Assembly (NCBI GenBank): GCA_964462335.1
Contig: CAYWYG010000015.1
Span: forward strand, 1 to 19,422
DNA from: JAPUDQ01 sp964462335
Lineage (GTDB): Bacteria > Patescibacteriota > Saccharimonadia > Saccharimonadales > Saccharimonadaceae
DNA: 19,422 nucleotides
Reading direction: 5' to 3'
The number at the start of each line of letters is the position of its first letter. Within the stretch, counting starts at the first letter, position 1. A program made the translations under genes and the position numbers. Of this stretch, positions 5,790 to 13,437 are shown piece after piece. Under the pieces are notes generated by a model that had not been told where the DNA came from, did no database searches, and saw only the letters and a list, made by a program, of their open reading frames with translations.

Positions 5790-5818
5790 TTTACATTCCT
5801 AAGGAATATCTGTAGTAT
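5790..5818 (+). promoter_or_regulatory. Promoter of the four-helix membrane protein
   Basis: TTTACA (5790-5795), 17-nt spacer, TAGTAT (5813-5818). This gives a leader of about 20 nt that includes GGGAGTGA before ATG 5847. Confidence 0.6.
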
Positions 5819-5846
5819 CAAACTATTACTAAACGGGAGTGATGAC

Positions 5847-6374
5847 ATGAGTGAACACCACGAAGGCCATAGTCCAGCCTACAACACGCAGCCAGCTGGT
5901 CTGGAAAAGTGGATGGATGAAACATTGAACAAAAAATCACCAGTACAATTGCCGGCGGGCGCTAAGAAATGGCTCGCAGACAATTCGTGGTGGATGGCGA
6001 TTGTTGGTGCGGCATTATCACTAGTTAGTGCGTGGGGTACATGGCAGTCGGCCAACACTGCGAATCGAGTGCTTGAAGCATTCGGTGTGGGCAACGTGTA
6101 CCGTCAAGAGATAACAAATGCAGTATGGGTATCGATCCTCATGTCATTAGCGTCAGCTGTCATATTATTTATGGCGCAAAGTAAACTAAAGACGCATCAC
6201 AAAGATGGCTGGAATCTGCTATTTTATAGCTTTTTACTTTCGTTTGTGTTGACGGCTGTGAGTGTCGTGATGAACGCATCGTATGATCTTGTGGGCGGCA
6301 TTGTGGGATTGGCTATCGGATTTGTGATCGGTGGATGGTTACTTTTCCAATTTCGCTCACAGTTTACGAAATAG
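5847..6374 (+). CDS. Four-helix integral membrane protein, unknown function
   Basis: The chosen start, ATG 5847, is preceded by GGGAGTGA and by a good promoter; an upstream in-frame ATG at 5703 would start before that promoter. The 175-aa product has a soluble His/Pro-rich N-terminus (MSEHHEGHSPAYN), a short amphipathic stretch, then four hydrophobic helices at about 46-67, 90-112, 123-143 and 149-169. Basic loops and a basic C-terminal tail suggest the inside orientation of some loops. I do not recognise a family and see no catalytic motif. It converges on the prepilin gene through a shared bidirectional terminator. It ends in TAG. Confidence 0.8.
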   Translation: MSEHHEGHSPAYNTQPAGLEKWMDETLNKKSPVQLPAGAKKWLADNSWWMAIVGAALSLVSAWGTWQSANTANRVLEAFGVGNVYRQEITNAVWVSILMSLASAVILFMAQSKLKTHHKDGWNLLFYSFLLSFVLTAVSVVMNASYDLVGGIVGLAIGFVIGGWLLFQFRSQFTK

Positions 6375-6387
6375 TGTCCACATAATA

Positions 6388-6421
6388 AAAATACACCGCC
6401 CCAACAGGAGCGGTGTATTTT
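6388..6421. terminator. Shared bidirectional terminator
   Basis: 12-bp stem aaaatacaccgc/gcggtgtatttt around a 10-nt loop. It lies between the stop at 6374 (plus) and the prepilin stop at 6437 (minus), with T-rich exits on both strands. Confidence 0.85.
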
Positions 6422-6436
6422 ATATAGACGAGAAAT

Positions 6437-6709
6437 CTATAGCTGAGACACCTCGTTTTCAAGTGCCGTTGTATCAGCGCTGCTATCGAGCTGTGTCGCG
6501 TCGAGTGCTTTGGCTGATGCATCAAGATCTGCGGTAGATGTGATCGACTCTGGTGCGGTACCGGCTGCCTTTTGTTGGTTTGCCGTTGCCTGTTCGTTCT
6601 GTGACTGCTTCATCGAATAGAGGTTGTAGCCTACCAGCCCGACAACAACCACGACAGCGATCACGAGCACAACCTCGATGATACTAAAACCAGATTGTTT
6701 GCGCGTCAT
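6437..6709 (-). CDS. Type IV prepilin-like protein
   Basis: The 90-aa product starts MTRKQSGFSIIEVVLVIAV. It has a short basic leader, the prepilin-peptidase site between G7 and F8, and Glu at mature position 5, followed by one long hydrophobic helix. This is the class III signal of type IV pilins and pseudopilins. The C-terminal part is short, Ala/Ser/Thr/Asp-rich and lacks the disulfide loop of major pilins, so it may be a minor pilin or pseudopilin. The start overlaps the stop of the upstream gene as ATGA, with GGGAGG 6 nt before it, so translation is probably coupled. In Saccharibacteria such pili are linked to motility and host contact; that role is inferred here. Confidence 0.88.
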   Translation of the reverse strand: MTRKQSGFSIIEVVLVIAVVVVVGLVGYNLYSMKQSQNEQATANQQKAAGTAPESITSTADLDASAKALDATQLDSSADTTALENEVSQL

Positions 6710-7443
6710 TGTGAACCTCCCGTTGAAGAGGTATCGGTTTTGGCTGTGTCATCATCTGTTTCGGTTGATGATTCGGTCTTTTGCACAGATGCCTTCACGG
6801 CAACGAGGACTTGTTTGACGGCATCACGGTAGGCTTTGAGCGCTGCAGCCTGTGCTTTCTTGCTGGCGAGGAAAACCGTCGCTGCAGAGCGCGGCGCATC
6901 TGCATCACAGGTAAATTCTTCCCCAATTGATTTCACGGCATTGACCGCTTGCATTGCAGCGGTAGCGGCAGCATCAGCATTCTCTATCTCTTTTGCTAGT
7001 GATGACTGCGGGACATTTTTCTTTTCGGCAAATTTTTTGACATTTTCGTATACCTTCGTAACCATCTCATAATGATGCAATCCATTTGTGGCGGTACGAT
7101 CCATGATCTTTTTGATTGATTTTTCGCGATTTTGACATACTTTCTTCTTTGCTTCGGCGACTTTTGTATCACGTCGCTCTTGCATCTCTTGTGACTTCTC
7201 TTTTTCAGCCTCAAGACGTGATCTCTCGGCCTCCAATCGTTCCTCATTCGCACGTTTTTGCGCTTCTTTGAGCTGCTCACGTTGTTTTTCGAGCGTTTCT
7301 CTGGTGGACTCGAGCCCTGAGCTTGATACGCCATCCTCGTCACTCATTGCACGCGCTGACACTGCGTGCCACGAGCCGGCAGCGATCACTGCGCAGAATG
7401 AGAGACTTACTAATATAAGGTGTTTTTTCATGACCTGAAGCAT
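6706..7443 (-). CDS. Secreted coiled-coil protein, partner of the prepilin
   Basis: The protein begins MLQVMKKHLILVSLSFCAVIAAG and has a signal peptide ending near VSARA. Next is a long charged coiled coil rich in E, K, R and Q (about residues 45-105), then an Ala/Lys-rich helical part and a Ser/Thr/Asp tail. Cysteines near residues 102 and 180 could pair outside the cell. Two starts are possible: ATG 7443, or ATG 7431 (MKKHLIL), which gives the more typical signal peptide. It overlaps the prepilin start by 4 nt, so the two proteins probably act together, for example at the cell surface. No named family is evident. Confidence 0.8.
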   Translation of the reverse strand: MLQVMKKHLILVSLSFCAVIAAGSWHAVSARAMSDEDGVSSSGLESTRETLEKQREQLKEAQKRANEERLEAERSRLEAEKEKSQEMQERRDTKVAEAKKKVCQNREKSIKKIMDRTATNGLHHYEMVTKVYENVKKFAEKKNVPQSSLAKEIENADAAATAAMQAVNAVKSIGEEFTCDADAPRSAATVFLASKKAQAAALKAYRDAVKQVLVAVKASVQKTESSTETDDDTAKTDTSSTGGSQ

Positions 7444-7495
7444 TCCTTATGTTATGTAGTAGTAAACACAATCATAATACGAAGAGCACAATATA

Positions 7496-8179
7496 TCAAG
7501 TCAGGCTAAACGCCTCTGTAAATATATGATCAGATGGGATAACGGTCTGCGTGATTGCGCGCATGTCGGTGACGAACTGTCGCGATCCACAGATCAAGAC
7601 ACAGCCAGCTCCCTTTGCTGCGTTTTGTATCTCGTCGCGGCTAAACCGATCTTCTAGATCTGTCACCCGATGGGTTACTGAGAGATCGGCGGATGATGTT
7701 AGCTCGCGATCGTAATATCGCCATGCCGATCGCGTACTATAGAGCAATTTGATGAACAGGTTTCCTGTGGCGTGACGTTGTGCGCGGATATGGCTCATAA
7801 GCGGCGTGATACCACTTCCGCCTGCAATCATGCACACAACCGAATAAGGGGATAAGTCATGATCGAGTGGTCCAGTAAATGGCTGAGACAACGTGATCGT
7901 CTGTGCGTGTGTCGCGTGATCGACGCACCATGATGAGACGATACCGCCGGGTGTACGCACGATAGTAAACCATAGTTCATCTGAGGATGGTGCTGATGCA
8001 AATGAGTATTGTCTCATAGCGATTGCGCCATCGGCGAGGGTGACTTTCATGATGGCATGTTGTCCCGGACGGAATATATAGTTTTTTGGGCGCTGCACCG
8101 CGATACTAACGACATCTTTTGACTCGTGCTGTACGCAGGTGATTGTCGTATGATGCCATCTATAAGGATCGTGTAACAT
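7496..8179 (-). CDS. FNR-type FAD/NAD(P)H oxidoreductase
   Basis: The 227-aa product has a ferredoxin-reductase layout: an N-terminal FAD-binding barrel with RQYSFASAP at 56-64 (RxYS binds FAD) and GGIVSSW at 78-84, then a nucleotide-binding domain with MIAGGSGITPL at 117-127 and CGSRQFVTDM near 197-206. It ends in TEAFSLT. There is no 2Fe-2S domain and no membrane segment, so it is a stand-alone reductase module that probably passes electrons to a separate partner not seen here. The ATG at 8179 is preceded by TATAAT exactly 6 nt upstream. It diverges from folD across only 30 bp. Confidence 0.87.
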   Translation of the reverse strand: MLHDPYRWHHTTITCVQHESKDVVSIAVQRPKNYIFRPGQHAIMKVTLADGAIAMRQYSFASAPSSDELWFTIVRTPGGIVSSWCVDHATHAQTITLSQPFTGPLDHDLSPYSVVCMIAGGSGITPLMSHIRAQRHATGNLFIKLLYSTRSAWRYYDRELTSSADLSVTHRVTDLEDRFSRDEIQNAAKGAGCVLICGSRQFVTDMRAITQTVIPSDHIFTEAFSLT

Positions 8180-8185
8180 CTCATT

Positions 8186-8202
8186 ATTATATCTGTTAAA
8201 AT
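8186..8202. promoter_or_regulatory. Back-to-back -10 elements of the FNR gene and folD
   Basis: On the minus strand TATAAT (8191-8186) ends 6 nt before ATG 8179. On the plus strand TAAAAT (8197-8202) ends 7 nt before ATG 8210. The two -10 elements are 5 bp apart, so the promoters overlap and should compete. Both predict a leaderless transcript. Confidence 0.65.
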
Positions 8203-8209
8203 AGGAAGA

Positions 8210-9022
8210 ATGAAACAGCTATCTGGTGCCGAGCTCGTCGGCTATATCAAAGAGCGTCAGGCCCGGCAGGTGCGGGCATTGCGTCAGGCGCATCATGTAT
8301 TGCCAAAGCTCGCGATCGTCCAGACGATCGACGATCCTGTCATTGATACCTATGTGAGACTCAAAAAACGCTATGGAGAGGATATATTGATCGACGTGGT
8401 AAATTATAAGGTATCGCAGTCAGAAGTGATCGAGACGATAGACCGTCTCAATCACGATCCGTCGACCCATGCCGTCATCGTGCAGTTACCGCTGGCTGAT
8501 ATTGCGCAAACCGATGACGTCGTCAATCGCGTCATAGCCTCAAAGGATGTCGACGGACTGGGCGCCGCACCGGAGTTTGACCCTGCAACTGCCCTTGCGA
8601 TCAACTGGCTATGCGCGGGATACAATATCGATTTGGCAGCGCAACAAATTCTCATCATTGGACAGGGTCGACTGGTGGGCGCACCGCTAACAAAGATGTG
8701 GCGGGCGAGCGGTCATGATGTCGTCGTGGCTGACAAATCAACCGAAAATCTCTCGATGCTCTGTCGCGCTGCCACGCTCATCGTTACTGGTGTGGGATCA
8801 CCAGGTTTGGTGACGAGTGATATGGTACGGCCTGATACTATCGTAATCGATGCCGGGACCGCCAGTGAAGGCGGCAAGATCGTCGGCGATCTCGCTCCAG
8901 AGTTATACGGGCGTGATGATCTGACGATGACTCCAGTACGGGGCGGCGTCGGCCCACTCACCGTTGCGGCGTTGTTTGACAACGTCATTCGGGCTGCGTC
9001 TGCCACGATCAAGCAAGCTTGA
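8210..9022 (+). CDS. folD: Methylenetetrahydrofolate dehydrogenase/cyclohydrolase (FolD)
   Basis: FolD interconverts 5,10-methylene-THF and 10-formyl-THF in cytoplasmic one-carbon metabolism. The 270-aa product keeps the catalytic segment YVRLKK (family YVxxK), VQLPL, KDVDGL, the dinucleotide-binding stretch IIGQGRLVGAP and the C-terminal GGVGPLTVA. It departs from the usual form in two places: the PCTPxG region reads PATALAINW, and the motif before GGVGP has Arg where Pro is usual (TPVRGGVGP). Such drift is seen in streamlined lineages. AGGAAG immediately before the ATG could be a Shine-Dalgarno, but TAAAAT ends 7 nt before the ATG, leaving little or no leader. It overlaps the response regulator by 14 bp tail to tail. 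Confidence 0.92.
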   Translation: MKQLSGAELVGYIKERQARQVRALRQAHHVLPKLAIVQTIDDPVIDTYVRLKKRYGEDILIDVVNYKVSQSEVIETIDRLNHDPSTHAVIVQLPLADIAQTDDVVNRVIASKDVDGLGAAPEFDPATALAINWLCAGYNIDLAAQQILIIGQGRLVGAPLTKMWRASGHDVVVADKSTENLSMLCRAATLIVTGVGSPGLVTSDMVRPDTIVIDAGTASEGGKIVGDLAPELYGRDDLTMTPVRGGVGPLTVAALFDNVIRAASATIKQA

Positions 9023-9380
9023 GCGTTGCTTTCACGCGGTCGACAACTTGTCGCGGCGTCAGGTCGGCTTTGACGATGTAGCTTTCTATACCAAGGCTGC
9101 GGAGGTGTTTGGGAGCTTCTTCTTCTCCAAGATTTGTCAGGACAATCACGGGAATCATCTTGCCCCATTCTGTTTTACGAATCTCCGCAAGCGCTTCAGC
9201 GCCATTCATGCCGGGCATCTGCATGTCGAGAAGTATGAGGCTTGGCTGAGTATTTTTCACGGTTTCGATACCGCTTGCCCCGTCATGGGCGACGTGAACT
9301 TCAAATCCGTCGGATTCGAACTTCATCCGGTACATCTGTGAGATGACCTGGTCGTCTTCGATGATAACAATTGTGGTCAT
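9009..9380 (-). CDS. Stand-alone response regulator receiver (CheY-like)
   Basis: A single receiver domain of 123 aa with no output domain. It has the acidic pair D9-D10 in IIEDD, the phospho-acceptor D52 in LLDMQMPGMNG, T82 in VIVLTN and the conserved lysine K104 in YIVKADLTP. It would pass a phosphoryl signal through protein contact rather than DNA binding. It lies 12 nt after the acyltransferase stop, so the two are probably co-transcribed. The large histidine kinase at 11259 is a plausible partner by proximity only. The 3' end overlaps folD on the other strand. Confidence 0.92.
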   Translation of the reverse strand: MTTIVIIEDDQVISQMYRMKFESDGFEVHVAHDGASGIETVKNTQPSLILLDMQMPGMNGAEALAEIRKTEWGKMIPVIVLTNLGEEEAPKHLRSLGIESYIVKADLTPRQVVDRVKATLKLA

Positions 9381-9392
9381 GCTTTTAGCCTA

Positions 9393-9992
9393 TCACAACT
9401 TGTAAATCCTAGCCATGATCTCCGTTGCCGATGCATCACGACAGTCTGCTGAGGAGATGGTCGAAAATGACAATGTCGCGTGCCGTTTCCAATATGATGC
9501 ATTTTTCCATTTGATGCGGATCAGAACGATCTCATAGACAAGAGACTGCTCCTGCGCACGTTGTATGATCTGGGCGACACCGTCTTTCGGTGCAGAATTG
9601 TGCTGGTTCGTGCGTCGTCCTTCTGGAAAAATAAATACGTTGTAGCCGCTTGAGAGGTATTCTATCGTCCTTTGTACTGCCGTCGTGCCTTTTATGTATG
9701 TCGGATAACAGCCGACGAGAAATATCAGTGGTCTCCATATCGTGTAATAGACAGTTCGCGCAGTCATAAATCGTGTCGGCGCGGCTGCAAGATTGTGCGT
9801 AAATGGGAGTGCCCCAAAAATGATAAATGGGTCGAGGATGCTTTGATGGTTACTGATGAATAGGTAACGCGAGTGGGGGTTGATCTTGGTTGCGCGCGTC
9901 ACCGAAAATGATCCGCCAAAACAACGAAGCGTCACTATCACGATTCGGTTTATGAGTATTTGCCAGAAGCCTATCACAAATTTTATGATCAT
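9393..9992 (-). CDS. PlsC-type lysophospholipid acyltransferase
   Basis: 1-acyl-sn-glycerol-3-phosphate acyltransferase family, which makes or remodels phosphatidic acid at the membrane. Counting from ATG 9992, there is an N-terminal hydrophobic segment, the HX4D catalytic motif in SNHQSILDPF (H49, D54), and the substrate-binding motif FPEGRRT (122-128). The length of about 199 aa fits the family. An in-frame GTG at 10010 is the other possible start; I favour the ATG because a TACCAT -10 element overlaps the GTG. The gene diverges from the membrane protein at 10035 and leads the response-regulator gene. Confidence 0.87.
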   Translation of the reverse strand: MIIKFVIGFWQILINRIVIVTLRCFGGSFSVTRATKINPHSRYLFISNHQSILDPFIIFGALPFTHNLAAAPTRFMTARTVYYTIWRPLIFLVGCYPTYIKGTTAVQRTIEYLSSGYNVFIFPEGRRTNQHNSAPKDGVAQIIQRAQEQSLVYEIVLIRIKWKNASYWKRHATLSFSTISSADCRDASATEIMARIYKL

Positions 9993-10001
9993 CGTGAAAA
10001 T

Positions 10002-10031
10002 ATGGTACACTGAATAATAGCATTAGCGCAA
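10002..10031. promoter_or_regulatory. Overlapping divergent promoters of acyltransferase and membrane protein
   Basis: Minus strand: TTGCGC (10031-10026), 18-nt spacer, TACCAT (10007-10002), then 9 nt to ATG 9992. Plus strand: extended -10 TGG-TACACT (10003-10011), then 23 nt to ATG 10035. The two -10 elements share bases, so transcription should be mutually exclusive. Confidence 0.45.
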
Positions 10032-10034
10032 AAA

Positions 10035-10541
10035 ATGAATATTCGTTGGCTCAAAAAACACAAAAATAGTTTTCTACTGTTGATAGCCGTTGCATCAGTA
10101 GGATTGATGGTCATTGACATAATATTTTTCCATGACCTCAAAAGTCATCTATCGCAGATCGTGTGGACGAGTGGCGCGTTGGCTGTGACGGAGACGTTGT
10201 TCATCGTCGGTGCACTTATCATGGCGCTAAGTCTTGGGGAGAGGATCGAGCATTTTCGTTCGATCAAAACATGGCATCATGGCATACGGTATATACGATT
10301 GCATGCCAGGCAATTTGGTGAACAGCTGATTGTGAGCCCGACGTTTACTCTGGGATTTTGGGTCAACTTTGTCGGGGCGGTTGGATCGAGTGTCATATTG
10401 ATCATCGGTTTGCTCTCAGTAGCACCGTATACAAGCCTCGGCATTTTGACGGTGATCGTCATTGATCTTGTAGCGACATTTGGCTGGAGGATACCAATAG
10501 AAATTGCACGAAGGAGGCTGCGCCATGCCCATCATAGTTAG
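10035..10541 (+). CDS. Small integral membrane protein, unknown function
   Basis: The 168-aa product has a basic N-terminus (MNIRWLKKHKN) and four hydrophobic helices at about 13-32, 42-65, 105-127 and 130-150. The loop between helices 2 and 3 is basic, with GERIEHFRSIKTWHHG, and the tail RRRLRHAHHS is Arg/His-rich. I see no catalytic motif or named family. There is no Shine-Dalgarno in the A-rich stretch before the ATG. It ends in TAG and overlaps the acetyltransferase gene by 17 bp, so the two form an operon. Confidence 0.8.
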   Translation: MNIRWLKKHKNSFLLLIAVASVGLMVIDIIFFHDLKSHLSQIVWTSGALAVTETLFIVGALIMALSLGERIEHFRSIKTWHHGIRYIRLHARQFGEQLIVSPTFTLGFWVNFVGAVGSSVILIIGLLSVAPYTSLGILTVIVIDLVATFGWRIPIEIARRRLRHAHHS

Positions 10542-11229
10542 ACAGGCGACACGAGACGATCTCACTATCTACGAGAAGCTACAGACAACTCGTTGGTCTG
10601 ATGATAATCAAGTCTCGCGTGAGCAACTAGAGTCACGGTTTTTTCATCATCCAGAAGGCATGCTTGTGGCCGAAGAGGACGGTGCGATTGTCGGCATGGT
10701 GTTTGCGATGCGGATCACTCAGTATGATGAGCAGGCTATGCCCTCGTGGTATGACATCACCCATAATGGGTTATGCGACAATCATGATCCAAAAGGTCCT
10801 ATAATTTTTGGCGTCGATTTGACGACCAAGCGCGGAGTAGGTGCGAGAGCTGGTGATGAATTATTGATCGGTGTCGCAAAGCTAGCTATTGCACATAATA
10901 TTCGTGAATGCATGCTTGGTGGTCGTATGCCGGGCTATCACAAATATAAAGATACGATGTCTGCAGAGAAGTATCTCTGGTCAAAAGATAAAGACGGTAA
11001 ATTTTTAGACAAGCAAGTTCGATTTTATGCAAGTCTACCTGGCCTGAGAGTAGTGAAGCCGCTCAAGGATTACTTTGACGACCCCGAATCTGATAATTAT
11101 GGAGTCTTGCTTCGCTGGCGAAATCCGTTTTATCGCATACCGCCCGCGGCCGTATGGTCGAGGCTATTTCCGCTACTATTCCGGTTGGAGGAAGCGTATA
11201 TATCGCTACGGCGTCGGCTGCGATCATAG
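10525..11229 (+). CDS. GNAT-family N-acetyltransferase
   Basis: The chosen start, ATG 10525, has AAGGAGG 7 nt upstream, the strongest ribosome-binding site in the window; an in-frame ATG at 10504 lies before that site. The 234-aa product begins MPIIVRQATRDDLTIYEKL, a typical GNAT opening. It then shows GMLVAEEDGAIVGMVFAM (beta strands 2-4) and an acetyl-CoA-loop-like RGVGARAGDELLIGVAKLA. The extra C-terminal 90 residues are basic and contain aromatic stretches near the end. The acetylated substrate is unknown. It is translationally coupled to the upstream membrane protein. Confidence 0.85.
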   Translation: MPIIVRQATRDDLTIYEKLQTTRWSDDNQVSREQLESRFFHHPEGMLVAEEDGAIVGMVFAMRITQYDEQAMPSWYDITHNGLCDNHDPKGPIIFGVDLTTKRGVGARAGDELLIGVAKLAIAHNIRECMLGGRMPGYHKYKDTMSAEKYLWSKDKDGKFLDKQVRFYASLPGLRVVKPLKDYFDDPESDNYGVLLRWRNPFYRIPPAAVWSRLFPLLFRLEEAYISLRRRLRS

Positions 11230-11243
11230 GATAATGCTTATGG

Positions 11244-11249
11244 TACAAT
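11244..11249 (+). promoter_or_regulatory. Extended -10 of the histidine kinase gene
   Basis: TGG-TACAAT ends 9 nt before ATG 11259, with no Shine-Dalgarno between. It lies in the 29-bp gap after the acetyltransferase, so the kinase can be transcribed separately from the upstream pair. Confidence 0.5.
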
Positions 11250-11258
11250 CAGATATAT

Positions 11259-13403
11259 ATGGTTGATCTGGTTGTTCTTTCGCTTGTATCGATGATATAC
11301 CTCATGCTTGCGAGCCTGGTGATGCTGAGCGATGCGAAAGCAAAACTAAATCGAATTCTGGCCGGTCTCCTGATCGTGACGCCTTTATGGAGTCTGGTCG
11401 TATTTCTTGAAGATGTCCTGTCGGACAATGCAGCCATCGAGTTACTTGTTCGACTTGATTATACCCTTGCTGCTCTTTTGGTGGGGATATTCTATTGGTT
11501 TTGCGAAGAGCTGGTGGGTGGTTATAGAAAAATTGTCGACCGAACCGTATTGGTTTTAGTGACGATCACCGCGTCATTGAGTGCCACGGGCTTGATGGTC
11601 GCTATCGACAAAACGAGCGGACAACTACAGCTTCACCCGCGACCAATATCATTTGCTATCTTCGTCCTACTGTTAGGCATTGGATGTGGCATGAGTGTCT
11701 GGATGGTTGTGAGGGGTTACTATAGGGCACGTGATATTCAGCGCACTCAGATCGGGCTGGTTGGCGCGGGACTGTTTATGACGGTGGTTATCTTGATCTT
11801 TGCGCTTATTGTTGCGCCACGGCTGTTGAGTTTGTCGGAGGCGTATGTGACTCGCATGGGATTGTATGGCACGCTCGGATTTGCCGTGATGAGTGCGTAC
11901 GCGATATTGCGCCATGGCTTTTTAGATATCAAACGGGCAGTAACTCGAACGACAACATACTTTTTCATACTTGTTTCGCTCACGATAGTCTATGTCGGTG
12001 TAGGTTTTGGTATTGCGAGCCTGCTATTTGGCGTAGAGGATATTGATGCGAGGCAGCTTGCTCTGTTTACGATCGTCGCAATTTCGCTCGCGTTTCTCTA
12101 TCAGCCTATTAAGCAATTTTTTGATGTAGTGACAGATAAAATATTTTATCGTCGCGCCTATACGGTACAGTCAGTACTCGCTGATATGGGGGATATCACA
12201 TCAAAGAATGTTGATGTAAGTCGTATCATGCATGGAGCAGTGACGCTGCTCCATGCTACCTTCAAACCGACCTACGTAAGTACCTATGTCGTACGAGATA
12301 AATCTCTTCAGGACTATTACGATGTGCAAATCGGTCATCAGAAACCATTGGACGGAAAAGCGCTCTCAAAATTCCACAAGATCAAACAAGATATCACCAC
12401 GCGCATGTATGAGAGCGATGCTGAGACACGCGAGCTGTTGGCTGTTGCGGAGGCTGAAGTGTTGGTACGGCTGACGACCAGCCACCAAACGCTCGGCTAT
12501 CTATTGCTCGGCGAAAAACAAACCGGCGAGAGTTTTGATAAAAATGATATCCATCTTCTCTCGACGATCGGTAATGAACTGGCGCTTGCAATACAAAATG
12601 GATTACGATTTCAAGAGATACGCGATCTCAATGAGTCACTTCAGCATCGTATCGAACAAGCGACGCTCGAACTGAGAACTTCAAATAGTAAATTAAAGAA
12701 ACTTGATGCCAGCAAAGATGAATTTATCAGTATGGCCTCACACCAGCTACGGACGCCGCTCACGAGTATCAAAGGCTATATCTCGATGTTGCTTGATGGT
12801 GATTTGGGCGACCTCCAGCCTGGGCAGCGAAAAGCGCTCGAAGAGGCCTATAATTCATCGCAACGCATGGTCTATCTGATCGGTGATTTTCTCAATCTAT
12901 CGCGTTTACAAACGGGTAAGTTTGTCCTTGAGCCAAGTGATGTCCTGCTCCCTCGCATCATCGAAGAAGAGATTTCACAGCTCCGCGCATCGGCTGAAAC
13001 ACGGGGAGTGACGCTGGTGTATGAATCGCCTACGTCGTTTCCCATAGTGCGTGTTGACGAAAATAAGATCCGTCAGGTCATGATGAACTTTATTGATAAT
13101 GCAATATATTATGCCAAGCCAACCGATGGCCGCATAGAAGTGTCGTTGGTTGACCACCCTCATCACGTGACATTTCGCGTTAAGGACAATGGTATTGGCG
13201 TAGCTGCGAGTGATCGACCGCACCTGTTTACCAAATTCTTTCGTGGTGGTAATGCACGCAAAGCTCGTCCCGATGGTACGGGTATTGGGCTATACATGGC
13301 AAAGAAAGTGATCATCGCGCATGGTGGGTCGATCATCTTCGAAAGCCGTGAAGGCGAGGGAAGTACGTTTGGATTTCGTCTACCGACGAAAAGCTCCTCG
13401 TAA
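11259..13403 (+). CDS. Membrane sensor histidine kinase (multi-TM, GAF-like, HisKA, HATPase)
   Basis: The 714-aa protein has about seven hydrophobic helices in residues 1-225, two more at 232-285, a GAF-like sensor region (about 310-455), a coiled linker (455-488), the phospho-acceptor H-box SHQLRTPLTSIKGY with H495, and a complete HATPase: N-box MMNFIDNAIYYAKP (N614), G1 DNGIGV (643-648), F-box LFTKFFRG and G2 GTGIGLYM (673-680). The many-helix N-terminus looks like the small-ligand-sensing type of such kinases; the signal is unknown. No receiver is fused. The nearby single-domain response regulator is a candidate partner. An 11-bp perfect hairpin lies inside the gene at 12230-12256. Confidence 0.93.
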   Translation: MVDLVVLSLVSMIYLMLASLVMLSDAKAKLNRILAGLLIVTPLWSLVVFLEDVLSDNAAIELLVRLDYTLAALLVGIFYWFCEELVGGYRKIVDRTVLVLVTITASLSATGLMVAIDKTSGQLQLHPRPISFAIFVLLLGIGCGMSVWMVVRGYYRARDIQRTQIGLVGAGLFMTVVILIFALIVAPRLLSLSEAYVTRMGLYGTLGFAVMSAYAILRHGFLDIKRAVTRTTTYFFILVSLTIVYVGVGFGIASLLFGVEDIDARQLALFTIVAISLAFLYQPIKQFFDVVTDKIFYRRAYTVQSVLADMGDITSKNVDVSRIMHGAVTLLHATFKPTYVSTYVVRDKSLQDYYDVQIGHQKPLDGKALSKFHKIKQDITTRMYESDAETRELLAVAEAEVLVRLTTSHQTLGYLLLGEKQTGESFDKNDIHLLSTIGNELALAIQNGLRFQEIRDLNESLQHRIEQATLELRTSNSKLKKLDASKDEFISMASHQLRTPLTSIKGYISMLLDGDLGDLQPGQRKALEEAYNSSQRMVYLIGDFLNLSRLQTGKFVLEPSDVLLPRIIEEEISQLRASAETRGVTLVYESPTSFPIVRVDENKIRQVMMNFIDNAIYYAKPTDGRIEVSLVDHPHHVTFRVKDNGIGVAASDRPHLFTKFFRGGNARKARPDGTGIGLYMAKKVIIAHGGSIIFESREGEGSTFGFRLPTKSSS

Positions 13404-13437
13404 TATTTTTCGTTGCAGAAATAGTAAAGACAGGTTT

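Noticed and set aside
5703..5846. 48-residue N-terminal extension of the four-helix membrane protein
   Set aside because: The segment covers a TTTACA-17-TAGTAT promoter, and the Shine-Dalgarno is placed for ATG 5847.
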